DNA from: Aristolochia californica
Lineage: Eukaryota; Streptophyta; Magnoliopsida; Piperales; Aristolochiaceae
Length of the DNA stretch: 64,000 nt
Assembly: GCA_029961685.1 (NCBI GenBank)
Contig: JARWKL010000011.1
Span: 5,582,501-5,646,500, forward strand
Direction of reading: 5' to 3'
Made by a program: the position numbers and the translations under genes. Below are positions 55,354 through 64,000 of this stretch, one piece after another. The notes under the pieces were generated by a model. That model searched no databases. It saw only the letters and a list, made by a program, of their open reading frames with translations, and was not told the DNA's origin. Numbering within the stretch: position 1 is the stretch's first letter; every line of letters begins with the position of its first letter.

Positions 55354-57731
55354 ATCTAATTAAGGAAATAACTTGTTGAATTGACTTCAGTCTTTGCTCT
55401 TCTTCAAAACTAGCCGAACCCTTTGTTACTTGAAGGCAAAATTGAGTTTCCTTTCCACTACACTTTCATAACTTGATCAACTATACATTAAACCTTACAA
55501 TTCCAGCTCTAATACCATTTTAAATTCTAGGTTTTAATTCATAGATAACTTGGTTTGAGAAGAAGAAGAAGAAGAGACAAGAAGAAAGAATGAAGAAGAG
55601 AAAAGAAGATGAGAAGGTGAAAGCAAGGGCACAAATTGAGGAGAGAACCTTTAGGGGTTAAGAGAGAGCTCGTCAATGAGCTCCTCCGCTTCTCTTTCTT
55701 ATTTATATAGGTGGGGGCATGGATGCACTAATACATAAGAATAAAATAAGAACACTTAAACTAATTAGTAATTAAAACTTATGCCACTCACTCTCATAAT
55801 TATATAGAATACCACTCAAACTTCTTCAAAAAAAAGTATCATCAGCAATCAGATCAACGGTATGATAGCAAGTTTACCTTCCAACTTGAGAAAAAAATTC
55901 CTCTATTATAAGTCATAGGCCATATCGACTAGACAAGTGAGGTGAATGATGTTAAGAAGAGAAGAAGAACTACAAAATATTGATCCATGGATTGCAAGAA
56001 GATTGAATGACTTCAGAAAGAAAACTCTTTACTGAACTTGTTTAGCATCTCAATTGGATGACTAGCCGAATAACTAGAGCACAAAGAGCCTCCATTGCTA
56101 CATGTTTGACATGTCAACTGGATGACCAATCAAATAACTTGAGCTTGAAAAGACTCTACAACAACTCGTTCACTACATCAAACAAATGACTTCAAAAATG
56201 AGAAATAGTAATATGCATTGATCAAGCGTTGCCAACTCGACTAGGTGACATTATCGCAAACAAAAATGCAGAGATGTGATGATTGTTTGTTGTAGATTCA
56301 ACCCCTTGGCCACCTTTCCTCAGCTCACTCTTCCTATGTGCAACCCTCTCTTGTATAGATTCTTGCAAAACCTTGAAATTGGTCCCAACAATCTGCACTA
56401 GAATGTCATTCTTTGCATGTACAGATTTAAACTCCACATCAATGCCTCTAATATTTTTTTGACGTATGCTATAAGAGTGAGTTATGCTATAATATTTATA
56501 TCAAACACTTGGAATGCATATCAAAAGAAGAGCTTCTCAATGCTGCACTCTTTTGTGTTGCTTCCCAATGAATCAATGAAGACGGGAGATGATAGTTTGC
56601 ATTTACTGGAACTCACCATTTTTGAGAAATAGTCCTACACTCTCATTGGTTGTGTCGGTTGCTGCTAGGGTTTTAATTGAAACCCTTCGTTTTGCCGCCT
56701 AGGGATTCCAAGGAAAAACCTGCTCTTCGTGACCAAAAAGATTGATTCATTCTATCTTTCTTCTTCGATTTCAAACTCCCATAAACATATCCATGGTTTG
56801 AGATTTCGTTTTCTCTAAAATAAAATGATGTAGAGGTAACTCAAACACGGCTAGGGTCTCATATGTTTTACACATAGAGCTCATTTTTGGGGATAAGGTA
56901 GTTTGTTTGCTCCATGTTAGACTCATGATTCTATTTCAAATATTTTAGAAAACTTCTAATTTCGGCTTCCCTTTTTCAAAGTCCCCAGTTATAAGTAAAA
57001 TTCCTAAGCAACCATTTGTGTCAATAAAAGTATCATGAATTCAAATAAAAAAGCTAGTCAATAAAAATAAATATTACAAGCTAAAATTATTATAGAAGTA
57101 TCAAGCCAATATGAACTAAGCACATCATAGAATGGGGAGAAAAGTTGGGGTGATGGTGGAAGTCTAAGAATCAATATGAACTAGATTTGGAGCTCCCTGA
57201 TACATATATAAAATTCAAGATGTTCATCACTGCTTGTAGTTTTTAACCGAGCCGATTTTAAATTCGAACTCCTCTCAGGTAAGGTGGATCATGCTCAAGC
57301 CTGCAAAAAACAGATCTGAATCAATTGGATTTGGGTTTAATGCCAAGCTTAGATTGGATATAGTTAGAACACAGTTCAACTAGCTGATCCATTTTTGTAC
57401 TTTGTTAGAACTCGCTAAATGATTATGATGACAAGATGTTCCAGATGCTTGATCAACGAGGTATATTTACACATTAATTGACATTGTGGTCTGGTTGTGG
57501 AAAAGTGATAAATGGAAAAGTTGGATAAGAAGATGATTTGATGAGTTGAACCGAGCCATCCTGCATAACCCATGCAGCTCTGTTTGAAATTAGGCCTTCA
57601 TATAAGACGGTCCATGAAAACACAATCTAAGAGTTGCAAGAAATAATCTATTACAAGGAAAACAAGTACAATATTATTGTGATGAACCATTTCAAGGCAA
57701 GAGACTGTTGACGATGGACCCTTGTAACTCC
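55354..57731 (-). repeat. Inverted LTR relic and D module downstream of peptide gene 5
   Basis: Contains LTR relic (about 55517-55825, minus), host-gene-like second block 56437-56222 and first-exon-like block near 56690, and the 3' flank of gene 5. Up to about 57000 it resembles 30968-32589; after that it resembles 36160-36886. Confidence 0.75.
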
Positions 57732-58073
57732 TTACCCATGACCAGCACGACATCGAGGTCGACTTGATCGTATTCCTTGGCTGAGGTTCACACACGGCGG
57801 AGGAGTTGGTGGCGGCGGATCTGGTGCAGGTCCCCCCCCTGGTACCCGTCCTCGCGGGTTTGAATTTGGTTTGGGAGCAGGCGGTGCTCGATGCTCCAGC
57901 CTCTTACTTTCACCCACTATCGTCGTCGGGGACAATGCATCTGATGGAAATCCTTCAATTAAATTGATCCCACGGGAGGGAAACTGACGGGCATCGACCA
58001 CTTTCAACACGCAAGGAGCCAAAGCAACCGCTAGCAGCAGCAACCTGAGACGCGGGAGGGCAAGAAGATTCAT
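57732..58073 (-). CDS. Secreted proline-rich small peptide precursor, copy 5
   Basis: 113 codons, identical to copy 4 except that the C-terminus reads RCRAGHG as in copies 1-3. The start is the M-N-L-L-A-L Met; the upstream ATG is destroyed as in copy 4. Signal peptide about residues 1-28; mature Cys pair C-x13-C. DNA identity to 36887-37228 and its flanks (36753-37440) is very high, only a few differences by eye, showing recent duplication or gene conversion. With copies 1, 3 and 4 it is one of four complete members. Its upstream region contains a TRIM insertion about 1.1 kb away. Confidence 0.72.
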   Translation of the reverse strand: MNLLALPRLRLLLLAVALAPCVLKVVDARQFPSRGINLIEGFPSDALSPTTIVGESKRLEHRAPPAPKPNSNPRGRVPGGGPAPDPPPPTPPPCVNLSQGIRSSRPRCRAGHG

Positions 58074-59191
58074 TTTTGCCTAGGTGAGCAACGCGTTTTT
58101 CCGTGGTAACTCTGAACTACTCTCTTCTTTGTTGAATTGTTTCCCACTTCGCGTTGAAGCTCGTCGTTTTTTGTAGAGTGGGAGAGAAAAACCTTTCAAA
58201 GAGTCAGAGTGCAAAGACGTGTGAAAGATTTCTTCTCGCACTTGGCGTTGTCTTCTGCTGAAAATCTGAAACTCAAAATAACTGAAACTTGACTGTAATA
58301 TTGACATCAATGATAAATATGAACTACAAGACAAGTCACGGACTCCTGTTTTCTTCCAAAAGATTTTCAAAAAGTCGAAGTGGAGGTTAATTAACCTTAG
58401 TGGGAGTTGAAGCTTATTGACTTTTAAGTGCTTAAGATGATGCTTTGGAGTTTTTGAGACAACGTATGAAATTTCTAAGTTTTACGAGTATTATAATGAA
58501 CATTCAGTGGAAGTCATATATTTTAGGCTTGATGCACGTATATTTTGGAGAAAAACCAAAAGAAAGTGTGGTCATATATTTTAGGCTTGATGCACGTATA
58601 TTTTGGAGAAAAACCAAAAGAAAGTGTGGTCATATATTTTAGGCTTGATGCACTCATCCTCAGTCACAATGACTTTCTCAATGAATTGAAATAAGTGAAG
58701 GTCTTGCCTACACAAGGCTAGACCAAATTCTTTTAGTTGCTTATACTTATACCTATTCAGAGTGTCTTTCAATAGGTCGGTTTCACAATATAAGCACAAA
58801 TAAAGATTAGTCCCCTCCTACATGACTTCTATAACCGATTAAAATATGATGAAAAATAAAAAAATACTAAAATATTTCACCCACTAAATACAATGGTAGA
58901 TCATATACAAATGTTTGATACATATGGCTGGATAGAAGCTCAAAATATTTTTCCACAACTTTTCTAAAATGTGTCATTTAGCATCTCTGGTTTGTGTTGA
59001 TCGAGGTTGACTCATTCCAAGATTTTAATGATAATAAAACTTAAGCTAAGTAAGCTAATAATTTTTTATATATAGCTTTCCAAATGTATTTCCTTTAAGT
59101 CAAACAACTACAAGGTCTGTGAGAAAGAACCGACAAACCTAACACAAAGATGTCAAGCCAAATGGAGTACATACAAAACCTTGAAGAAGCC
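58074..59191 (-). promoter_or_regulatory. Upstream module U of peptide gene 5, with a 56-bp tandem repeat
   Basis: The proximal 400 bp match those of gene 4. At 58511-58645 a 56-bp unit (GTCATATATTTTAGGCTTGATGCACG...) is repeated about 2.5 times; the left copy has it once. The degenerate array present at 37740-37950 is deleted right after this repeat. Confidence 0.6.
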
Positions 59192-59608
59192 TGTTAAACA
59201 CCTAGCCAATACTACCCAAAAGATCGGCCTATCAGAAGCGGAAGACATAGGTACTTAACCCAAGACCATAACATCACACCCACCGTCGTAAGGCCGACGC
59301 CCACGAGGGCTTACACTGGAGACAACCCGTTCTAGCGATGGCCCTAAGGTGCGGGAACACACTCAGGTCACCCCTTCCACTTATAGAGATGGCCCATGGT
59401 GCGGGAACACACTTTGGTCACCCCTTCCACTAGGTCACCCCCTCTGCCTAGGGCTACACACCTCCACAAGCCGTTTGTAGCACACGGGAATCGAACCCGC
59501 GACGTAGCGCTAGCTTTGATACCAAATGTTAAGTACCTAGCCAATACTACCCAAAAGACCGGCCTGTCAGGAGCTAAAGACATAGGTACTTAACCCAAGA
59601 CCATAACA
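59192..59608 (-). mobile_element. TRIM retrotransposon, complete, 417 bp
   Basis: Two 82-bp LTRs (59192-59273 and 59527-59608; TGTTAA...CATAACA on the plus strand) flank a 253-bp internal region. On the minus strand TGGTATCAAAGCTAG, a tRNA-Met type primer site, follows the right LTR. Flanks are AAGCC (59187-59191) and AAGCT (59609-59613). The left duplicate is uninterrupted at about 38485-38500 (GAAGAAGCCCCTTGAGG). The internal part holds a 45-50 bp tandem repeat (GCGGGAACACACT..GGTCACCCC) and a tRNA T-arm-like GGTTCGATTCCC. No coding capacity. Confidence 0.93.
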
Positions 59609-59829
59609 AAGCTCCTTGAAGAAGAATGAAGAATTGAAAACCTAGTCTCAGCTAAATAGAAAAATCTCAAGAACTCTACCTTTGTAAGAGGATATCCAAC
59701 AAGATTTCATTTCTTAGATAAAAGTATATTTTGTAGCATATGATATGTAATAATTTTCAAGTTTAATCAAATGTTTTAGAGTCTTTCATTCACTTGAATT
59801 TGACTTATTTAATTCTTAGAGATTAAAGG

Positions 59830-60180
59830 TATGGCATGATAGATCATCCATTTAGTCGTATGATTGATCTTCTATTATGCAATAAACCTTTAGTTTAAAG
59901 CATGATCGATCAACCTCTAGGCATAATCGATCATATAATATTTTGATAGATAGGTTTATAATGCATGATCCCTTGGGCATGATCAATCAGATAGAATGCT
60001 GTAAGATAAAATATATAAAGCATGATCGATCAACTTTTGTAGGCACTATTGATCATTAAGAATCCTACCATGCAAGTTTATGAAATATGATCCATCAATG
60101 CCATAAAGCATGATTGATCATTCTATTGTTGCAAAGCTTGAAAATTGTGTTGGTCAATGGTTTGATTGATTGTGAGGCCA
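59830..60180. repeat. Cluster of TGATYGATCA-type palindromes, right copy
   Basis: Eight or more variants (GCATGATCGATCA, GCATGATTGATCA, CATAATCGATCATA) occur. One unit (GGCATAATCGATCATATAA near 59918-59937) is absent from the left copy, so unit number varies. Confidence 0.65.
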
Positions 60181-60837
60181 TAGGAACTAAAAAATATTGC
60201 CATTTGGGGGTGATTGTTCGATTAATGAAATTATGATCATTCAAACTCTTCTACAACTTTCTACACAACAATAAAAAGTCTAGTTTTGCCATGGAACTTA
60301 TAAATAGGGCCTCAAATTCATCCCTAAGAATTTATTCACAAACCAAAGTTTGAACCAAACATTTTTGTGTGCAAATTCCTGTATTCTACCCTTTACAAAA
60401 AAAAGGTCATTTTTGTCAAAATATTTCAAATTTCTTTGCATATATTGGCATTCTTAGTTCCTTCAAAGATCCACATACTTCATCAATCATGTTTAAGTGA
60501 TTGGAAGCTTGGGATCTTTCTAGGAGAAACTATCTCTCCAAAAGAAGGTGTAGATTTCTACTTTTCTTTTGTATTTTCACTTTCTTTGAATTTTTTTTTG
60601 AAGCCTTAATTCTATAAGGAAAAACTCACTAGAAGTAGAATCTACTTGGAAGATAATCTCTTTAGGAGATATTAAGATAGTATAATTGGAATTACACTTG
60701 GCTTAAAAGAAGGATGGAATCTCTTTTGTAGGTTCTATAACTAGAGCATATGGTGAATATTTCCCGAGCAAAGGTTCTTGGGTGATTATTACCACTTGAG
60801 GAACATCAAAAATTAAAAGTCTTGGCTTCCTAGTTTA

Positions 60838-61074
60838 AGTGTTTTTTTATTCTTATGTATTGGGGCATTCATGCCGCACCTATATAAATAAGAAAGTGAG
60901 GGGGAGGAGATCATTAACGAGCTCTCTCTTAACCACTAAAGTTTCTCTCCTCAACTCGTGCCCTTGCTTTTTCCTTCACATTTTCTCTTCTCTTCTTCTT
61001 TCTTTATTTTTCTTTCTTTCTTCTTCTTCTTCTCAAACCAAATTATCTATGAATTAAACCCTAGAGTTCAACAC
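60838..61074 (+). mobile_element. LTR relic, right copy of 39690-39934
   Basis: Same features as the left copy: CACCTATATAAATAAG, CT-rich leader, TTCAACA end, no primer site. Confidence 0.55.
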
Positions 61075-61480
61075 TTTTGCATGCCAGTTAAGATGATTTA
61101 AGTTGGTCATTTCTTTCCAAGTAATTTTTGTATGCACATTTCTCATTTAAATTTCACTAGTAGTCCTTCAATGTTTTCTCATTAACATTACTCAATGGAT
61201 CCTTCCAACCATCTCCACGTTTTTGTGATGGCAAACACTTTTTTAGAGAAATAAAAACTCATCATTTGGAAATATTCTAATGAAGTATAAATGTTCAAAA
61301 GCCCTTGAGTTTGCTCCCCTTAAATTTAGTTTTTAGCTCCTCAATTCATTATTAGTTAAGGGACTTCTTTCAAGATTTACATTTAGTATTTTATTGAGTT
61401 TTCCTCTTTTGCTATCTTTTTGAGTTTCATGGTTTACTTCTTATCTATTTTTTGCTCATTTTTCCTGCCTAGGTATATTT

Positions 61481-61877
61481 CTCCTCTTCTTGACATCATC
61501 AAAATTAACTTAGAAGAATATAGCATTGAGCAGATATAAATTTTATTATATTGATAACTTAAAAATGGAAAAAAAAATGCATACATTTCATACCATGTAG
61601 ATGTAAAAAAACTTAACCACTAAATTTTCAGCCATGCTTGTCCGTATACTTCAAAAGGTCATCACATCACCTTTTATATTGATCAACAAAGTCTGAAAAA
61701 TTAGAAGTTGAGGGATTTCTTCTCTTCGTACTATAGGGGCAATCAAATGGCTGCTTTAAGGTTGGATTGGAGTCAAAGTTCATTATTTCTACCTCGTTAT
61801 CTGAGAGGATGATAGTGGTGATCACATTCGGAGCATAAGGGATAGCTAGGTTTTCTTCCTCTACTACCTTATCTCTA
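61481..61877 (-). other. Sequence deleted from the left copy, with a coding-like stretch
   Basis: 61870-61672 on the minus strand is open for about 65 codons (N-L-A-I-P-Y-A-P-N-V-I, then N-E-V-E-I-M-N-F-D) without a start codon. It looks coding-like but no family is recognised. It lies just downstream of an LTR, so it is outside the LTR element. Confidence 0.3.
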
Positions 61878-62453
61878 ATGAATTTCTATAAAAGAGAAAA
61901 GTTTCAATAATTTGTTGTAATTTGAGTATAATGATTCTCTATTTATAATATAGGAAACAAGTAGAATCCAATTACAACTAAACTACCCATATCCCAGTTA
62001 CAACCAAAGTCTAACACTTAAGGCTAAGTCCTAACATTATTAAACAATGAAATATTAATAGAAAACTGAAATAACTAAAACACTTATGCGAGACATCCTC
62101 CCAAGAGACTACCTTAAGATCCTATCATATTAATTACTGCTCTATGAGACTTTTTTCTGTGAGATTTATGTAAGACTCTCTTGTGTTAGAGTTGGTGGTC
62201 TGGGTTAAGTACTTGGCTTTCTGCTACCTAACAGATCGGTCTTTTGGGTAGTATTGGCTAGGCGTTTGACATGGTATCAGAGCTGGGCACAACGTCCCAC
62301 GATCGAATCCCGGAGTGCAGCGGTAGGGAACAGGAACGGTGGGAGTTAGAGTTTGTGGTCTGGGTTAAGTACTTGGGCTTTCCGATACCTAACAGATCAG
62401 TCTTTTGGGTAGTATTGGCTAAGTGTTTGACATCCTGAACCCGATCTTCAACA
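61878..62453 (-). repeat. 3' LTR of the truncated element running off the window, split by a TRIM
   Basis: The LTR family of 24981-27754 is recognisable from ATGAATTTCTATAAAAG to TTCAACA, with a 249-bp TRIM inside (62184-62432). A decayed purine tract (CTCCACATCAAGGTGG) follows at 62454. The matching left-copy 5' LTR is 42013-42349. Confidence 0.75.
62184..62432 (+). mobile_element. TRIM retrotransposon, complete, 249 bp
   Basis: LTRs of about 88 bp (62184-62271 and 62344-62432) are related to those at 59192 and, in part, to the non-5S part of Cassandra (TATTGGCTAGG). TGGTATCAGAGCTGGGCAC follows the first LTR, a perfect tRNA-Met type primer site, so it lies on the plus strand. The internal region is only 72 bp. 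Flanks TCTTG and TCCTG look like a target duplication with one change. The LTR at 42013-42349 is uninterrupted at the equivalent place (42328). Confidence 0.9.
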
Positions 62454-64000
62454 CTCCACATCAAGGTGGAGTTTATAAATTCAACTTGCAAGGAAGAAGA
62501 TTCTTGTTCTTCAATCGTCTTTTGTTGAAAATTTGTTTTAGAGATGCAGAGTCTTCATCTTTTGTTCTCTTCCTTCCTTATATATTTTGGTCATATAAAA
62601 ATTACCACAATATTTGGAATAAAATACCTTTTTCTTGTACATTTTCTTCTGTTTCTCCCCCTCAAGCTAGGGTTAAAAAGGATAAAGAGATCCAACTAGG
62701 ACAAAACACAATATAGAAGTAGAAAATCACTTAAGCCGTACGACAAAGCTCCATACACTAGTCAAAATGGTCATAATTTGAAACGTACTTTGCTCAATTT
62801 TAAAGGTGAAAAATGGGCAAACTTTAGGGCACAACAAAGAGACTAGTCACTTTTTAAGAGTAGTTCAAATGCAAATCGCCTCTTCGGTGAAGAATAAAAG
62901 ATTTGACTTGAGTTGGATGTAAAGCAACCACCTAAAATTTTTAGGTAGTGGGTCTAGGCATTGCTCTGAAGTGATGAAAACAAAAGATGATAAACCGAAA
63001 AAAGGCTAGAGAAAAATAACTTTAATTGGAAGGAGCCGGATATGTAATACTCATACTTCCAAATGAATTTAGATTTTGTCCTTATTTTTTGAAAAACTAA
63101 GGGAGACTATAACGATAGAACTGAAATAACTTAACAAATTTGACCAAGTATGACATTTGGGGGGGGGGTGGGTGGTGACTACAATTTTTCGGAGATGACA
63201 ATATAGAAGATACAAAACCAAGTAACAAAAATGCAAAAAATTAAAAACAACATGGAAGTAGGATATCAATACCTTGAATTTACACATCATGAAATGGTTA
63301 AGATTGACCAAAAGTCTCTGAATAGAAGAGAAATTCACCTTAAAAACTAGGACTCTTGGAGAAAAGGAAACTCAATTCACGTCAGTTCATGGGGAGATAA
63401 TAGGAAAAAAAAGGAAAATGAGTGATTTTTTACAAAACTGACCTTTAGTATTTCTAATATTGATATCTCGTACAATATAGCTTAAAACAAATGTTTTTAT
63501 TACTCAAGAAACTAGACTCAAAGAGATTTAATTTAATACCTAGTTTGACATGAAAAAACTTTATTCTTGAATCTTTTGTGACCGCTTGACTAGCTTCATT
63601 CTATAACATAACTCTTGCTGACTACAATTAGAATATCTCCTTACATATAGATCAGAATGTTATAAAATTTACTCCTTCAGAAATTAGTCTTCGATATATT
63701 TCATTGAAGTATAATACTTCTTCATGAAATATAATACTTTTGAGAGACATAATCTGATAGATTTTAGACTCTATTATCTGGCCAAACTGAGTACTCTTTC
63801 TTCTTTGGCTGGTATGACCATTGACTTTTTTGATATTGATATCTCCCTCTAGAAAATTCACATTGATAATTGGTTTAATAGATATGAAAATAGACTTAAA
63901 AATATTTGTTTTGACATATATTTATCCATATAAAGTTTTTTTCTTGATGCCATAAAATGGTTAAAAAATTGATATATAATTTGCAATATGAAAACTTATG
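62454..64000 (-). mobile_element. Internal region of the LTR element, right copy, cut by the window edge
   Basis: From 62608 it matches 40338 onward (offset about 22250-22285), with CTCCCCCTCAAGCTAGG at 62655. A G-run at 63161-63169 is longer than in the left copy. No gag or pol recognised. Near the right edge about 110 bp is missing relative to 41655-41820. Confidence 0.75.

Larger units (their letters stand above)
59609..61480. repeat. Right-hand copy of 38500-40337
   Basis: Continues module U: GATC-palindrome cluster (59830-60180), SIRE-like LTR sequence to about 60837, LTR relic (60838-61074) and shared spacer. No gene recognised. Confidence 0.7.
47007..64000 (+). repeat. Right copy of the segmental duplication, continuing beyond the window
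   Basis: Same block order as 22976-42349. Private to this copy: an additional D module plus broken peptide gene (53181-55353), two TRIMs, and 61481-62607, which is deleted on the left. Identity is highest across 50842-53180 and 57595-58290. Confidence 0.85.

Noticed and set aside
59485..59500. tRNA gene (T-arm-like GGTTCGATTCCC on the minus strand)
   Set aside because: No acceptor stem, anticodon arm or A box in register; the motif sits in the TRIM leader next to its primer-binding site.
59396..59593. Open frames on both strands at 59368-59593
   Set aside because: They lie inside a complete TRIM with no coding capacity and carry only repeat-derived sequence.

Overview
This window is nuclear DNA of a flowering plant. 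The evidence is an intron-less PLS-class pentatricopeptide-repeat gene, plant LINE, Ty1/copia (Tnt1-like and SIRE-like), TRIM and Cassandra elements, host promoters and UTRs rich in AAACCCTAG-type motifs, and high A+T with very few genes. The species cannot be told from the sequence.

Layout. 1-2.64 kb holds a decayed LINE on the minus strand, followed by an LTR-retrotransposon end (2.64-3.2 kb) and a quiet stretch. 4649-6349 (minus) is the only conventional protein gene, an E-class PPR protein. From about 7 kb onward the window is almost wholly built from a small set of modules repeated in both orientations. Module G is a gene for a 102-113 aa secreted, proline-rich peptide precursor. Module U is its upstream region. 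Module D is about 1.5-2.4 kb downstream, carrying an LTR relic and a fragment that looks like the first exons of a host gene. The fourth module is a decayed SIRE-like copia gag. Plus-strand copies of G start at 9167, 19227 (broken) and 22667. Minus-strand copies start at 37228 and 58073, with a 5'-truncated one at 55120-55353.

Plus-strand half (13.1-23 kb). A Tnt1-like copia element (13114-18861) landed about 0.37 kb upstream of peptide gene 2. A stretch of about 3.9 kb, from the integrase end of the copia through its 3' LTR and the peptide gene, was then tandemly duplicated (15691-19623 to 19624-~23047). A Cassandra element, whose LTRs contain 5S rRNA sequence, later inserted into the first copy (16619-17061, perfect 5-bp target duplication).

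Right-hand two thirds. 23.0-42.35 kb and 47.0-64.0 kb are a direct segmental duplication of about 19 kb. The copies are nearly identical over long stretches and differ by datable events: a 2.77-kb non-autonomous LTR element only in the left copy (24981-27754), two TRIM elements only in the right copy (59192-59608 and 62184-62432), and a 1.1-kb deletion in the left copy. Between the copies lies a degenerate minus-strand copia (42.35-46.87 kb).

The most interesting content is the amplified secreted-peptide family, which I do not recognise as a described family. It has four open and two broken copies, carried within retroelement-derived duplications and present in both orientations. How the genes work together is inference. 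The PPR protein acts alone in organelle RNA processing. The peptide copies may form a dosage- or diversity-generating cluster, and their inverted arrangement could also feed small-RNA production.
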